Assembly: GCA_027076405.1 (NCBI GenBank) | Contig: JALTJN010000043.1 | Coordinates: 1 to 27,192, forward strand | From: Chromatiales bacterium | Lineage (GTDB): Bacteria > Pseudomonadota > Gammaproteobacteria > UBA6429 | DNA length: 27,192 bases | Direction: 5' to 3' | In this document: in pieces, positions 7,030 to 14,209 of the stretch | How the letters are laid out: each line of letters opens with the position of its first letter | Numbering within the stretch: position 1 is the first letter of the stretch | Notes under the pieces: generated by a model | What the model saw: only the letters and a program-made list of their open reading frames with translations | Told to the model about the DNA's origin: nothing | Database searches by the model: none | Made by a program: the position numbers and the translations under genes

Positions 7030-9882
7030 ATGAAAGACAAGTTACGCACCAGTACCCTCTCTGAAGGTTATGACTTTAGTGAAATTAAACAGCGGTTTTT
7101 TGAGATCAATAAAAATCGTCTGAAACGTATTGATGCTGATCTACGCACCTCTCAGCGTGATTTTCTGACATTATTGCCGCTGCTTTTTCATGTCAACCAT
7201 CCTTTATTGCCGGGTTATGTTTCTAAAGATACGCCCATCGGTATTCCCTCTTATAAGCCGGGTAAAAAAACCTTACATCTTGCGCAACGTCTGGCGCGAA
7301 GTTTTGAATTTAAAAATAAAGCGTATCGGGAATTTAATATTGAAGCGATTTATTTGATGGGCAGTAGTGGCACGATTGCCTATAACGACAGTAGTGACTT
7401 TGATATATGGATATGCCACTCGGAAAACATGGATGGTGATTTAATTGAAGAGCTGGAGGTAAAAACGCAGGCGGTACAGGAGTGGGCAAATAAAAACAGA
7501 ATTGAAGCCAATATTTATTTGGTCGATCCTGAAAAACTGCGCAACGGTGAGCTGGGTTTTTTAACCGATGAAAGCAGTGGCAGCGCATTAAACAGTTTAT
7601 TACTGGAAGAATTTTACCGTACCAGTGTTTTATTGCAGGGACGTTATCCTTTGTGGTGGTTAGTGCCACCGGAGCATGAGCATGAATATGAAGACTATGT
7701 AGAATCTTTAAAAGAAAAAAGATTTATTCATAGTAAAGAACATATTGATTTTGGTGGCTTGCGAAGTATCGAGGCCAATGAATTTTATGGTGCAACACTA
7801 TGGTTACTTTATAAGGGAATAAGTGCGCCGTATAAAAGTATTTTAAAAATATTATTAATGCAGGCTTATGCCAGTGAATTCCCGCATGTTGATATGCTGG
7901 GCATGCATTTTAAAAAATCAGTTTACCAAGGTGAAGACGAACTTGAGCTGCTGGACCCCTATATTATGATGCTTGAGAAGGTAGAAGATTTTTTAAAAAA
8001 CTCTGGGGATGAAGACAGGTTGCAACTTGCCAGAAGAAGTTTCTATTTTAAAGTTAATGAAAAAATGAGTGAGCTAAAAAATAGCGACAGTCAAAACTGG
8101 CGGCAAAAAGCATTAACCAAGCTACTGACAAGATGGAACTGGAGTAAAGCAGATATTGAAGTGCTGGATAACAAGGAAAACTGGAAAATTAATCAGGTTT
8201 TAACAGAAAGAAATGCGCTTATTTCCGAGTTTAAAATCAGCTATCGTTTCCTTTCAAGTTTTGCCCATCGACATGTAGAAAGTAAAAACTTAATCCGGCA
8301 GTCTGATTTAAATGTTTTAGGCAGAAAAATTTATGCTGCCTTTGAACGTAAAGCCGGCAAGGTAGATTTGGTTTATCGAGGTATAACCAGTCAGCTTTTC
8401 GAGTCGCACTTGTCTTTACATAAACTGTATTCGGATAATGGGACCAGTTTCTGGGTTGCTTTTGATGGTGTAGTGCCGGCAAAAGATGTTGCTATTTCTG
8501 CACCCTTAAAACGCTCGTTGAGTCTGGTTGAGTTATTATGCTGGTGTTATTTTAATAAAATCATCAATCAAAAAACAATTGTTGGCTTGTATAGTAATGA
8601 TACAGATTTAACCGACAAGGAAATACGTTCATTAATTGAAAATCTTGAAAGCCATTTTTATAAAACAGAATTGGAAGAACGCAGTAGCGAAGACTATCGT
8701 CAGCCTGCAAATATTATAGCCAATGCAACCTATATTAATGTTGGCATAGATCCGCTGTTAATTGACAGAAAAGACGGTACGCATATTAGTAGTGAAAGAA
8801 GTGATGCTTTTAAATATGGATCGCGGCACAGTAATTTAACGGTAACAATTGATCAGGTGTTGTTAACCAGCTGGCAAGAAGTGTTGATATTTTCTTATCG
8901 TGGTGTGAGCGGGTTAATGGATTGCTTAAAAGAATATATGCAGTGGGCCCCGCCTTCAAAAGGCCGTCGCCCTCCTGCTATTAATGCCAGCAGTTTTTCA
9001 TCATACCGTGGTAGCTCAATATCGAAACGGGTTGAGCAGTTGTTTAATGCTGTTTATGAATGTTTTTATTCAACCCGTTATGCTCAGGTAACAAAGTTTA
9101 TTCTTGGTGTAGAGTGGGGATATTATATTTTAAGTCTGGATGAAGATAACCTGAAATATCATAAAACTGAATCACTGGAAGAATTAATAAAATATTTATC
9201 TGTTCCCAATGAAACCTATTCACAGTGGGTGTTTGATAATGAAACGTTAGAAAAACATGTGTTACCTCTTATTTATAACGAAAACAAGCCGGGTATTGTC
9301 CAGTGTTTTTATGAAATTAAAAAAGAAGGTGCAGATATTTATGTTCTGGATGAAAAGGGCACCTTGTCTTATCAGGAAGATATTTTTTATGATGTAACAA
9401 CACTAATGCGGCACTACTCAAAATTTTTTGAGTCTATTCATAATCGCATGCATTTTGTTGCGCAACAAAGTTCACAAGATACCGCAATACGAGTAGATGA
9501 CGTAAAGTTTTATATGATTCGCCGGGACAGAGCGGGCAATAAAATTTTAACCGAGCAGGCAGTAAATAAATATATGCGGACGTCGCAATATGTGAGTTTG
9601 CAGGTCATTGTTGATTTACTTGAGAGCAAACCTATCTTTACGCTTTTTTATGAAGATGAAGAATTTTCCAGTTTGCAGTATGGCACAAATCTTTATCGTG
9701 AAGTCGTGCGTAAAGTTTTAAAGAGCCGTAGCAGTGATGAAGTTTATGATATTTATGTCACAGACATTGATCTCTCGCCGGCCATTTTAAATGCGGATGT
9801 AAACAGTCTGCAAACAAGTCGCTATCTTTTATATAAACGGAAAATAGAAGAGAGTCTTAAAAAAGCCGCTTTAGCCATGTAG
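7030..9882 (+). CDS. cyaA: Class I adenylate cyclase
   Basis: A 950-residue cytosolic enzyme making cAMP from ATP, slightly longer than the roughly 850-residue E. coli CyaA. The N-terminal catalytic half shows the class I features: LLPLLFHVNHPLLPGYV (48-64) and YLMGSSGTIAYNDSSDFDIWICH (108-130), whose serines and aspartates form the nucleotidyltransferase-like active site. The C-terminal half is the less conserved regulatory part. An in-frame stop at 7024-7026 fixes the ATG at 7030. AGGA lies directly against the ATG with almost no spacer, which is unusual, and an 18-bp palindrome overlaps the leader. Its 3' end overlaps a terminator serving the opposite strand. Confidence 0.96.
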   Translation: MKDKLRTSTLSEGYDFSEIKQRFFEINKNRLKRIDADLRTSQRDFLTLLPLLFHVNHPLLPGYVSKDTPIGIPSYKPGKKTLHLAQRLARSFEFKNKAYREFNIEAIYLMGSSGTIAYNDSSDFDIWICHSENMDGDLIEELEVKTQAVQEWANKNRIEANIYLVDPEKLRNGELGFLTDESSGSALNSLLLEEFYRTSVLLQGRYPLWWLVPPEHEHEYEDYVESLKEKRFIHSKEHIDFGGLRSIEANEFYGATLWLLYKGISAPYKSILKILLMQAYASEFPHVDMLGMHFKKSVYQGEDELELLDPYIMMLEKVEDFLKNSGDEDRLQLARRSFYFKVNEKMSELKNSDSQNWRQKALTKLLTRWNWSKADIEVLDNKENWKINQVLTERNALISEFKISYRFLSSFAHRHVESKNLIRQSDLNVLGRKIYAAFERKAGKVDLVYRGITSQLFESHLSLHKLYSDNGTSFWVAFDGVVPAKDVAISAPLKRSLSLVELLCWCYFNKIINQKTIVGLYSNDTDLTDKEIRSLIENLESHFYKTELEERSSEDYRQPANIIANATYINVGIDPLLIDRKDGTHISSERSDAFKYGSRHSNLTVTIDQVLLTSWQEVLIFSYRGVSGLMDCLKEYMQWAPPSKGRRPPAINASSFSSYRGSSISKRVEQLFNAVYECFYSTRYAQVTKFILGVEWGYYILSLDEDNLKYHKTESLEELIKYLSVPNETYSQWVFDNETLEKHVLPLIYNENKPGIVQCFYEIKKEGADIYVLDEKGTLSYQEDIFYDVTTLMRHYSKFFESIHNRMHFVAQQSSQDTAIRVDDVKFYMIRRDRAGNKILTEQAVNKYMRTSQYVSLQVIVDLLESKPIFTLFYEDEEFSSLQYGTNLYREVVRKVLKSRSSDEVYDIYVTDIDLSPAILNADVNSLQTSRYLLYKRKIEESLKKAALAM

Positions 9883-9888
9883 CGGCTT
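9859..9888 (-). terminator. Rho-independent terminator of the cytochrome-DUF302 operon
   Basis: On the minus strand AAGCCGCT and AGCGGCTT form an 8-bp stem around a 10-nt loop, followed by a run of six T. It lies mostly inside the last codons of cyaA and ends the convergent DUF302 transcription unit. Confidence 0.7.
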
Positions 9889-10327
9889 ACTCGCTTTTCC
9901 GTAAAATCTGCATAATCTTGTGCGTATCATTTTTCCATTTTAATAAATATTTATCTGCACCGGGATATTTCTTGTTAGAAAATTGCATCGGGTTGGCACT
10001 GACAAGCAAGGTGTCTTGTTGTTCTGCAAAAATAGCAATTTTCCACGGAATGTAAGGAACAAGGTGTGGATATTTTTCACTAATTTCAGCAACATCTTTT
10101 GCTGTGGTAAAAAATACAATTCTGTACTTATCTGTTTGATAACCGCTTTTGGTTAAACCAATATCGATACGTTGAATTCGACTGATTTTATAACCCATAT
10201 CTATTATTGTTTCTTGCAGCTTTAGCATCGCTTCAGGAAAAGACTGTTTGGTTCTTGCCATCATTAGCTCTTCAGCCTGGCTTGTAGAAATTAATAAGCT
10301 GATGACTAAAAAAGAAAAAAGTTTCAT
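9887..10327 (-). CDS. Exported DUF302 family protein
   Basis: A 146-residue protein with a clear signal peptide (MKLFSFLVISLLISTSQAEE, cleavage near 17-18), so periplasmic. The mature part has the DUF302 pattern: an N-terminal helix (FPEAMLKLQETIIDMGYKISRIQ), a strand with YRIVFFTT, then PHLVPYIPWKIAIFAEQQDTLLVSANPM. I chose the ATG at 10325-10327 because a longer reading frame would place 22 residues before the signal peptide and overlap the upstream gene. It lies 11 bp after the cytochrome-DUF302 fusion gene, so two DUF302 domains are encoded side by side. DUF302 has no settled biochemical role. Confidence 0.8.
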   Translation of the reverse strand: MKLFSFLVISLLISTSQAEELMMARTKQSFPEAMLKLQETIIDMGYKISRIQRIDIGLTKSGYQTDKYRIVFFTTAKDVAEISEKYPHLVPYIPWKIAIFAEQQDTLLVSANPMQFSNKKYPGADKYLLKWKNDTHKIMQILRKSE

Positions 10328-10338
10328 TATGTTATTTT

Positions 10339-11391
10339 TCAAAATGTTGATTCCTCTACAATATCGGCGTAAATCTGATGCATTTCGTCGCATAACTTAT
10401 CTAGTTTGGTATTATTAAAGAACCTGCTCATATATAAAGGGTTAGTCGAAGTTACGGTGACTTTGCCATTTTTTTCTACGGCTGTAATCCGGCAAGGCAA
10501 AAATAAACCCACTCTGGGATCAATTGCGAGGGCACGATTTAAGAAATTAAAATTACAAAAATAAATGATTACCTGTTTTTTATTTTCTTTACCTTTTTCA
10601 ACCAGCCCCTGATTGAGGTATTGCTGACGAATAATCCGAAAGTTTTTACCAATAATGGCTTTTTTAATAATGGTGAGCGTTTCTTTTAATGAATAAGGTG
10701 ACTCATATGAAATGAGAGGGTTAACCTTTTCTTTGTTTTTCTTTATAACGGCTTTTTCCTCAAAGGAACGAACATAACTAACAACATCATCAATATCTTT
10801 TTCTGATAGCCCTTGTTTTAAAAAAGAAACCATCGGCGTGCCTTCACGGCCATTCATTAATACGGTTTTAATTAGTAAGTCCGGTGCAGAAGCAAGAAAG
10901 CCCGGATTATTAAGTGCCGGTGCGATGACAGGTAAATCCCTTGGGCGGGAAAAAGTGACACCGGTACCTTCACCGCCTTTGCCGTTAGCACCATGACAGG
11001 CCGCACAGTTTTTAGCAAAGAGCTGTTTGCCGTGTTGAATATTGCCTTTAATTTTTTTGTTTGAATATTTAAAGGGTTTACCCGGTGCCCAGCTGCGAAT
11101 ATGTTTTATAATTGCTTTGACTTCATTATCTTTTAAAGAGGTGAAGGCCGGCATAATACGTCCCGGGCGGCCGTGACGAATGGTATTTCTCAGGTAGTCA
11201 TTGGTCACACCATACTGGAAGTCTGGTAATGCGAGTGGTACACCAACACCGCCGTTTCCATCTGCACCATGACATGCGGAACAATGAGTTGTATACAAGT
11301 GCTCGCCGTCCGGTTTTGCCTGTGCCAGCGGGCTGACAAGAAGAAACAGCAAACTAGTGAGTAAATAATAATTTCGCGACAATGTCATCAT
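10339..11391 (-). CDS. Diheme cytochrome c with C-terminal DUF302 domain
   Basis: A 350-residue exported protein. A signal peptide (1-25, ending PLAQA) precedes two class I cytochrome c domains with heme sites CSACH (37-41) and CAACH (129-133). Likely axial methionines lie in RPGRIMPAF and GTPMVSF. Residues about 235-320 form a DUF302 domain (FRIIRQQYLNQGLVEKGKE, DPRVGLFLPCRITAVEKNGK). It should be a periplasmic electron carrier. The start is ATGATG after AGGGT; the second ATG has slightly better spacing. A perfect FNR-type box and a -10 lie upstream, suggesting activation at low oxygen. Electron partners are unknown. Confidence 0.88.
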   Translation of the reverse strand: MMTLSRNYYLLTSLLFLLVSPLAQAKPDGEHLYTTHCSACHGADGNGGVGVPLALPDFQYGVTNDYLRNTIRHGRPGRIMPAFTSLKDNEVKAIIKHIRSWAPGKPFKYSNKKIKGNIQHGKQLFAKNCAACHGANGKGGEGTGVTFSRPRDLPVIAPALNNPGFLASAPDLLIKTVLMNGREGTPMVSFLKQGLSEKDIDDVVSYVRSFEEKAVIKKNKEKVNPLISYESPYSLKETLTIIKKAIIGKNFRIIRQQYLNQGLVEKGKENKKQVIIYFCNFNFLNRALAIDPRVGLFLPCRITAVEKNGKVTVTSTNPLYMSRFFNNTKLDKLCDEMHQIYADIVEESTF

Positions 11392-11429
11392 ACCCTGCTA
11401 TGTACTTAAGTGAATGTAGAACAGACTGT

Positions 11430-11435
11430 ACTATA
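11430..11435 (-). promoter_or_regulatory. Predicted -10 element of the cytochrome-DUF302 operon
   Basis: TATAGT on the minus strand predicts a start site near 11423. That places the centre of the FNR-like box at about -40.5, the class II activator position, where a -35 element is not needed. No separate good -35 is visible. Confidence 0.5.
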
Positions 11436-11456
11436 AAAGCAGTGAAAAAAATAACA

Positions 11457-11470
11457 TTGATATATATCAA
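11457..11470. promoter_or_regulatory. FNR/ANR-type box TTGAT-ATAT-ATCAA
   Basis: A perfect match to the FNR consensus TTGAT-N4-ATCAA. It lies 66 bp before the cytochrome-DUF302 start codon and 25 bp before the divergent methyltransferase start. Spacing to TATAGT fits activation of the leftward operon. The same site could also affect the rightward gene. Confidence 0.7.
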
Positions 11471-11494
11471 CAAATACTAATATAGATAGGTAAC

Positions 11495-12097
11495 ATGAAA
11501 ACAATAAAACCTTTTGCTGATTCCAGCGAGCAAAATAAAATGCCTATTTTAAGCGTGTTAAAACGCTATTTTTCTGATGCCAAAACGGTCTTGGAAATAG
11601 GCAGTGGTACTGGCCAGCATGCTGTTTTTTTTTCAGAGCAGCTTCCCCATTTAATCTGGATTAGCAGTGATCAGGCTGAGTATCATGAGGGCATTAAGTT
11701 ATGGCTGGATGAGGCAAAACATACCAACCTGCAGGGACCTTTATTATTGGATGTGAATCAAAAAGACTGGCCGCTTAACCAGGTCGATGCAATTTTTAGT
11801 GCCAATACTGTGCATATTATGGGCTGGTCGAGTGTTGAGAAGATGTTTGCCGGAATAGGCCGAGTGTTAGATAAGCAAGGGTATTTCTGTTTGTATGGGC
11901 CGTTTAATTATAATGGCCAGTTCAGTAGCGAGAGTAATGCGCGTTTTGATGTCTGGTTGAAGCAGCGAGATCCGGTCAGTGGAGTAAGAGATTTTGAAGC
12001 CTTACAAAGCCTGGCGGAACAAGCGGGATTAAAATTGATTGAAGATGTTGCAATGCCGGCGAATAATCGAATTTTAGTATGGCAAAAAGTTAAATAA
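11495..12097 (+). CDS. DUF938 family SAM-dependent methyltransferase-like protein
   Basis: A 200-residue soluble protein. The SAM-binding motif I is VLEIGSGTGQHAVFF (32-46); the family pattern continues with WISSDQAEYH, LLLDVNQKDWP, FSANTVHIMGW and YCLYGPFNYNG-type sequence, which together point to DUF938 rather than a generic class I enzyme. The substrate is not established. It opens with ATG after AGG-TAAC, faces away from the cytochrome operon across a shared 103-bp promoter region with the FNR-like box, and converges on the esterase gene 36 bp later. Confidence 0.85.
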   Translation: MKTIKPFADSSEQNKMPILSVLKRYFSDAKTVLEIGSGTGQHAVFFSEQLPHLIWISSDQAEYHEGIKLWLDEAKHTNLQGPLLLDVNQKDWPLNQVDAIFSANTVHIMGWSSVEKMFAGIGRVLDKQGYFCLYGPFNYNGQFSSESNARFDVWLKQRDPVSGVRDFEALQSLAEQAGLKLIEDVAMPANNRILVWQKVK

Positions 12098-12133
12098 CTG
12101 ATCGATATTTTGTATAAAAACGAAGTGGGTGAT

Positions 12134-12793
12134 TTAACTAAAACACTGGTTAATCCAGTGAGAAATATCGTTAATTTCTTCAGCGCAAACACTGTGTTCC
12201 ATATTATATTTTTTTAATTCGCCGAGGAAACCAAGCTCATTGAGCCTTTGCTGAGTATCAATGGCCAGCTCAACCGGAATAACCGGGTCATAAACACCGT
12301 GTGCTAAAAAAAATGGTGAGTTTTTATTGGTGTCATGTATTTCACTTTCAGCCTTGTCTGCCAACGGCAAGTAGGTTGATAAGCCCATAATACCGGCAAG
12401 TGGTTTGTCATAACGTAAAGCCGTATGCAGGGCAATGGCACCACCTTGTGAAAAGCCGGCAATAATCAGGTTCTGACTTTTTACACCGCGTTCTATTTCA
12501 TGTTCGATTAATGCCAGAAGAGATTGCTGTGACTGGCGGATACCGGTTTCATCCTGTTGCTGATTAATCTGCGGAGATTTAATGTCATACCATGCTGGCA
12601 TACGCATACCGTTATTAATGCTGACGGGCATTTCCGGTGCATGGGGAAAAATAAAGCGAACAGGCTGGTTTAAATTTAACTCTCCAACAATAGGTTCGAA
12701 GTCATGACCGTCGGCACCAAGGCCGTGCAGCCAGATAATACTGTGTTCACTCTTATCGGCAGCAATTTCCAGACAAGGTAATAGTGTAGACAT
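12134..12793 (-). CDS. Carboxylesterase/phospholipase-type alpha/beta hydrolase
   Basis: A 219-residue cytosolic hydrolase of the EstB/acyl-protein thioesterase type. Visible are the oxyanion region WLHGLGADGHDF (21-32), the nucleophile elbow GFSQGG with S115, D169 in HGVYDPVIP, and H200 in NMEHSVCAEE, forming the Ser-Asp-His triad. Such enzymes cleave short-chain carboxyl esters or acyl thioesters; the natural substrate is unknown. Its ATG overlaps the cyaY stop (TAATG, one shared base), so translation is probably coupled to cyaY. Confidence 0.92.
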   Translation of the reverse strand: MSTLLPCLEIAADKSEHSIIWLHGLGADGHDFEPIVGELNLNQPVRFIFPHAPEMPVSINNGMRMPAWYDIKSPQINQQQDETGIRQSQQSLLALIEHEIERGVKSQNLIIAGFSQGGAIALHTALRYDKPLAGIMGLSTYLPLADKAESEIHDTNKNSPFFLAHGVYDPVIPVELAIDTQQRLNELGFLGELKKYNMEHSVCAEEINDISHWINQCFS

Positions 12794-13125
12794 TAAGCGG
12801 CACTCAGTGTGATAGCCTGGCCAGCCTGTTCACTGCAATATTCTGACAAGGCAGAAAAAAGTTCTTTGCCTTCACAAAGCCACTGCTGAGATGATTCGTC
12901 AAAATCAAAATGAAAGCCGCCTTGTTTCGCTGCGACCCAGATTTGTTTTAATGGAGCCTGACGGTTAATAATAATCTGGCTACCGTTAGTAAAAGTTAAG
13001 CTAAGGATTCCTGTGACTGTTTCATAGTCAATATCGGCACCTGTTTCATCACAAGCATCCTCAATGGCGTCTTCAATCTCAACAAGAATATCGTCGACAA
13101 TATCGTTAAATTCAGATTCATTCAT
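12793..13125 (-). CDS. cyaY: CyaY, bacterial frataxin
   Basis: A 110-residue protein, close to the usual CyaY length of about 106. The N-terminal acidic helix (MNESEFNDIVDDILVEIEDA) provides the iron-binding ridge. It is followed by the beta-sheet core with GSQIIINRQAPLKQIWVAAK and GFHFDF, the frataxin signature. CyaY regulates iron-sulfur cluster assembly through IscS. In many gammaproteobacteria it lies next to lptM-lysA/dapF; here the sox module separates it from lptM. Its stop overlaps the esterase start. Confidence 0.95.
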   Translation of the reverse strand: MNESEFNDIVDDILVEIEDAIEDACDETGADIDYETVTGILSLTFTNGSQIIINRQAPLKQIWVAAKQGGFHFDFDESSQQWLCEGKELFSALSEYCSEQAGQAITLSAA

Positions 13126-13188
13126 TATCTTTGTCCGGCTAAAAAGAATAAGTGAATTGTACTTGAAACTAAGAATAAAAATGAAATA

Positions 13189-13219
13189 AAAAAGGCGAAG
13201 TTATCAACTTCGCCTTTTT
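13189..13219. terminator. Bidirectional terminator between soxZ and cyaY
   Basis: AAAAAGGCGAAGTT and its complement AACTTCGCCTTTTT form a 14-bp stem around a 3-nt loop, with A-runs and T-runs on both sides. It ends the leftward soxYZ transcript 22 bp after soxZ and insulates cyaY. Confidence 0.9.
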
Positions 13220-13241
13220 AAAACTTCGTAAAGATGATGCT

Positions 13242-13559
13242 TTAACGAACTTTAGTTGTTCCAGTTTCAGAACCACCTTTGTTGTCAGACCAGGTTAATT
13301 CCACAGTATCGCCTTTTTTAGCGCCTGCAAACTGGAATGATAAATACGGGTTTTTAGAAACAGCGGGACCCCATTCAGCAAGTAAAACTTCTTTGCCATT
13401 ATGCTTGCCACTGACCGTCTGGATGAAGTGAGCAGGCACTTTTTTGCCCGTTTTTTTGTTTTTACGGTTACCGGTTTCCATTGGGTGGGTGATTAATGCT
13501 TTCACAGTAGCCACGCCGCCTTTATTAGAAGCACGTAAACGAATCGATTTTTTAGCCAT
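13242..13559 (-). CDS. soxZ: SoxZ, thiosulfate oxidation carrier subunit
   Basis: A 105-residue protein with the Ig-like SoxZ fold and no signal peptide: it is exported as a complex on the Tat signal of SoxY. Typical features are IRLRASNKGGVATVKALITHPME-type N-terminal strands, PAHFIQTV, and GDTVELTWSDNKGG near the C-terminus. SoxYZ carries sulfur intermediates covalently on SoxY during thiosulfate oxidation in the periplasm. AGGAGAG precedes the ATG. It lies 27 bp after soxY and ends at a strong terminator, so soxYZ forms a two-gene unit. No soxA, soxX or soxB is in the window. Confidence 0.95.
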   Translation of the reverse strand: MAKKSIRLRASNKGGVATVKALITHPMETGNRKNKKTGKKVPAHFIQTVSGKHNGKEVLLAEWGPAVSKNPYLSFQFAGAKKGDTVELTWSDNKGGSETGTTKVR

Positions 13560-13586
13560 AATAATTTCTCTCCTGATAATCGGGGT

Positions 13587-14048
13587 TTAACCGCCACAGC
13601 CACCAATGGTAACTTTGACTTCTTTGCGATGCGCGTAGGCTTTACCGCCTGCTTTAACGACAGCAATAACAGCTGATGTTTTTTGCATTTTGATACGTGT
13701 TGCCACCATACCTTGCGCTGACCCTTTCAGGTTGAAGTTAGATGTTAATGGGCTGCCGTTCTTTTCCGCTAAAATGGCAATTGAGGTGACACCTGCAATT
13801 GATGTTTTAACCGTCACAGGAACAACCGCGCCGTTTTCAGCAATATCCGGCGCTTTGATTTGAATATCTTTGCTAGGGGTTGTGGTGCTGATGCCTAAAC
13901 CGCTTAATGCATCTGCTGCTGACTTTGCATTAAATGCCGATTTTGGCCATGCTGCCAGTACTGCGCGTGGGCTTAATAAACCGGCGCTGACCGCAACTGC
14001 GACACCGCTTGCCGCGAGTGTGCCTTTCATAAATGTTCTACGTTGCAT
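13587..14048 (-). CDS. soxY: SoxY, sulfur-carrying subunit with Tat signal
   Basis: A 153-residue protein. The N-terminus MQRRTFMKGTLAASG is a twin-arginine signal with cleavage near AVLAA. The C-terminus VTIGGCGG is the diagnostic SoxY swinging arm, whose cysteine (residue 151) binds the sulfur substrate. I chose the ATG at 14046-14048: it follows GGAGG with a 9-nt spacer and begins with the Tat motif, whereas the longer open frame would add 48 residues that cross the promoter. A sigma-54-type promoter lies about 40 bp upstream. The pair acts in periplasmic thiosulfate or sulfide oxidation. Confidence 0.95.
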   Translation of the reverse strand: MQRRTFMKGTLAASGVAVAVSAGLLSPRAVLAAWPKSAFNAKSAADALSGLGISTTTPSKDIQIKAPDIAENGAVVPVTVKTSIAGVTSIAILAEKNGSPLTSNFNLKGSAQGMVATRIKMQKTSAVIAVVKAGGKAYAHRKEVKVTIGGCGG

Positions 14049-14084
14049 TATTTGTATCCTCCGAGGTAACGTAACAGGTACTGT

Positions 14085-14100
14085 AGCAATTATTAAGCCA
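14085..14100 (-). promoter_or_regulatory. Sigma-54 (RpoN) promoter of soxYZ
   Basis: On the minus strand TGGCTTAATAATTGCT matches the -24/-12 consensus TGGCACG-N4-TTGCW with exact GG-to-GC spacing. The predicted start is near 14074, giving a leader of about 26 nt containing the GGAGG of soxY. The adjacent upstream gene encodes a GAFTGA-type sigma-54 activator, which supports the call. Confidence 0.8.
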
Positions 14101-14164
14101 ACTAAAAAACAATAGAAAATACAATGATTTAGAATGATTGTAAGAAAAAAACAGCGTTTTGCTC

Positions 14165-14193
14165 GATGCAAATTGCACGACTCGGATTGCATC
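14165..14193. promoter_or_regulatory. Candidate upstream activator site cluster for the NtrC-type regulator
   Basis: Half-sites GATGCAA (14165-14171) and TTGCATC (14187-14193) form an inverted repeat, with a third TTGCA at 14173-14177 that gives a compact TGCAA-N-TTGCA dyad. The cluster is centred about 90 bp upstream of the -12 element, the usual enhancer distance for NtrC-family proteins. The assignment to the neighbouring regulator is inferred. Confidence 0.5.
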
Positions 14194-14209
14194 TATTTTA
14201 GAAAATAAT

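Noticed and set aside
7334..7669. Minus-strand ORF inside cyaA, along with similar long antisense frames in argH, lysA and the kinase genes
   Set aside because: Shadow frames of strongly conserved genes, with no ribosome binding sites and no recognisable domains.
10328..10393. Upstream extension of the DUF302 gene by 22 codons
   Set aside because: It overlaps the preceding gene and would bury the signal peptide.
14049..14192. Upstream extension of soxY by 48 codons
   Set aside because: It would place coding sequence over the sigma-54 promoter and before the Tat motif; the ATG at 14048 has GGAGG and the correct Tat N-terminus.
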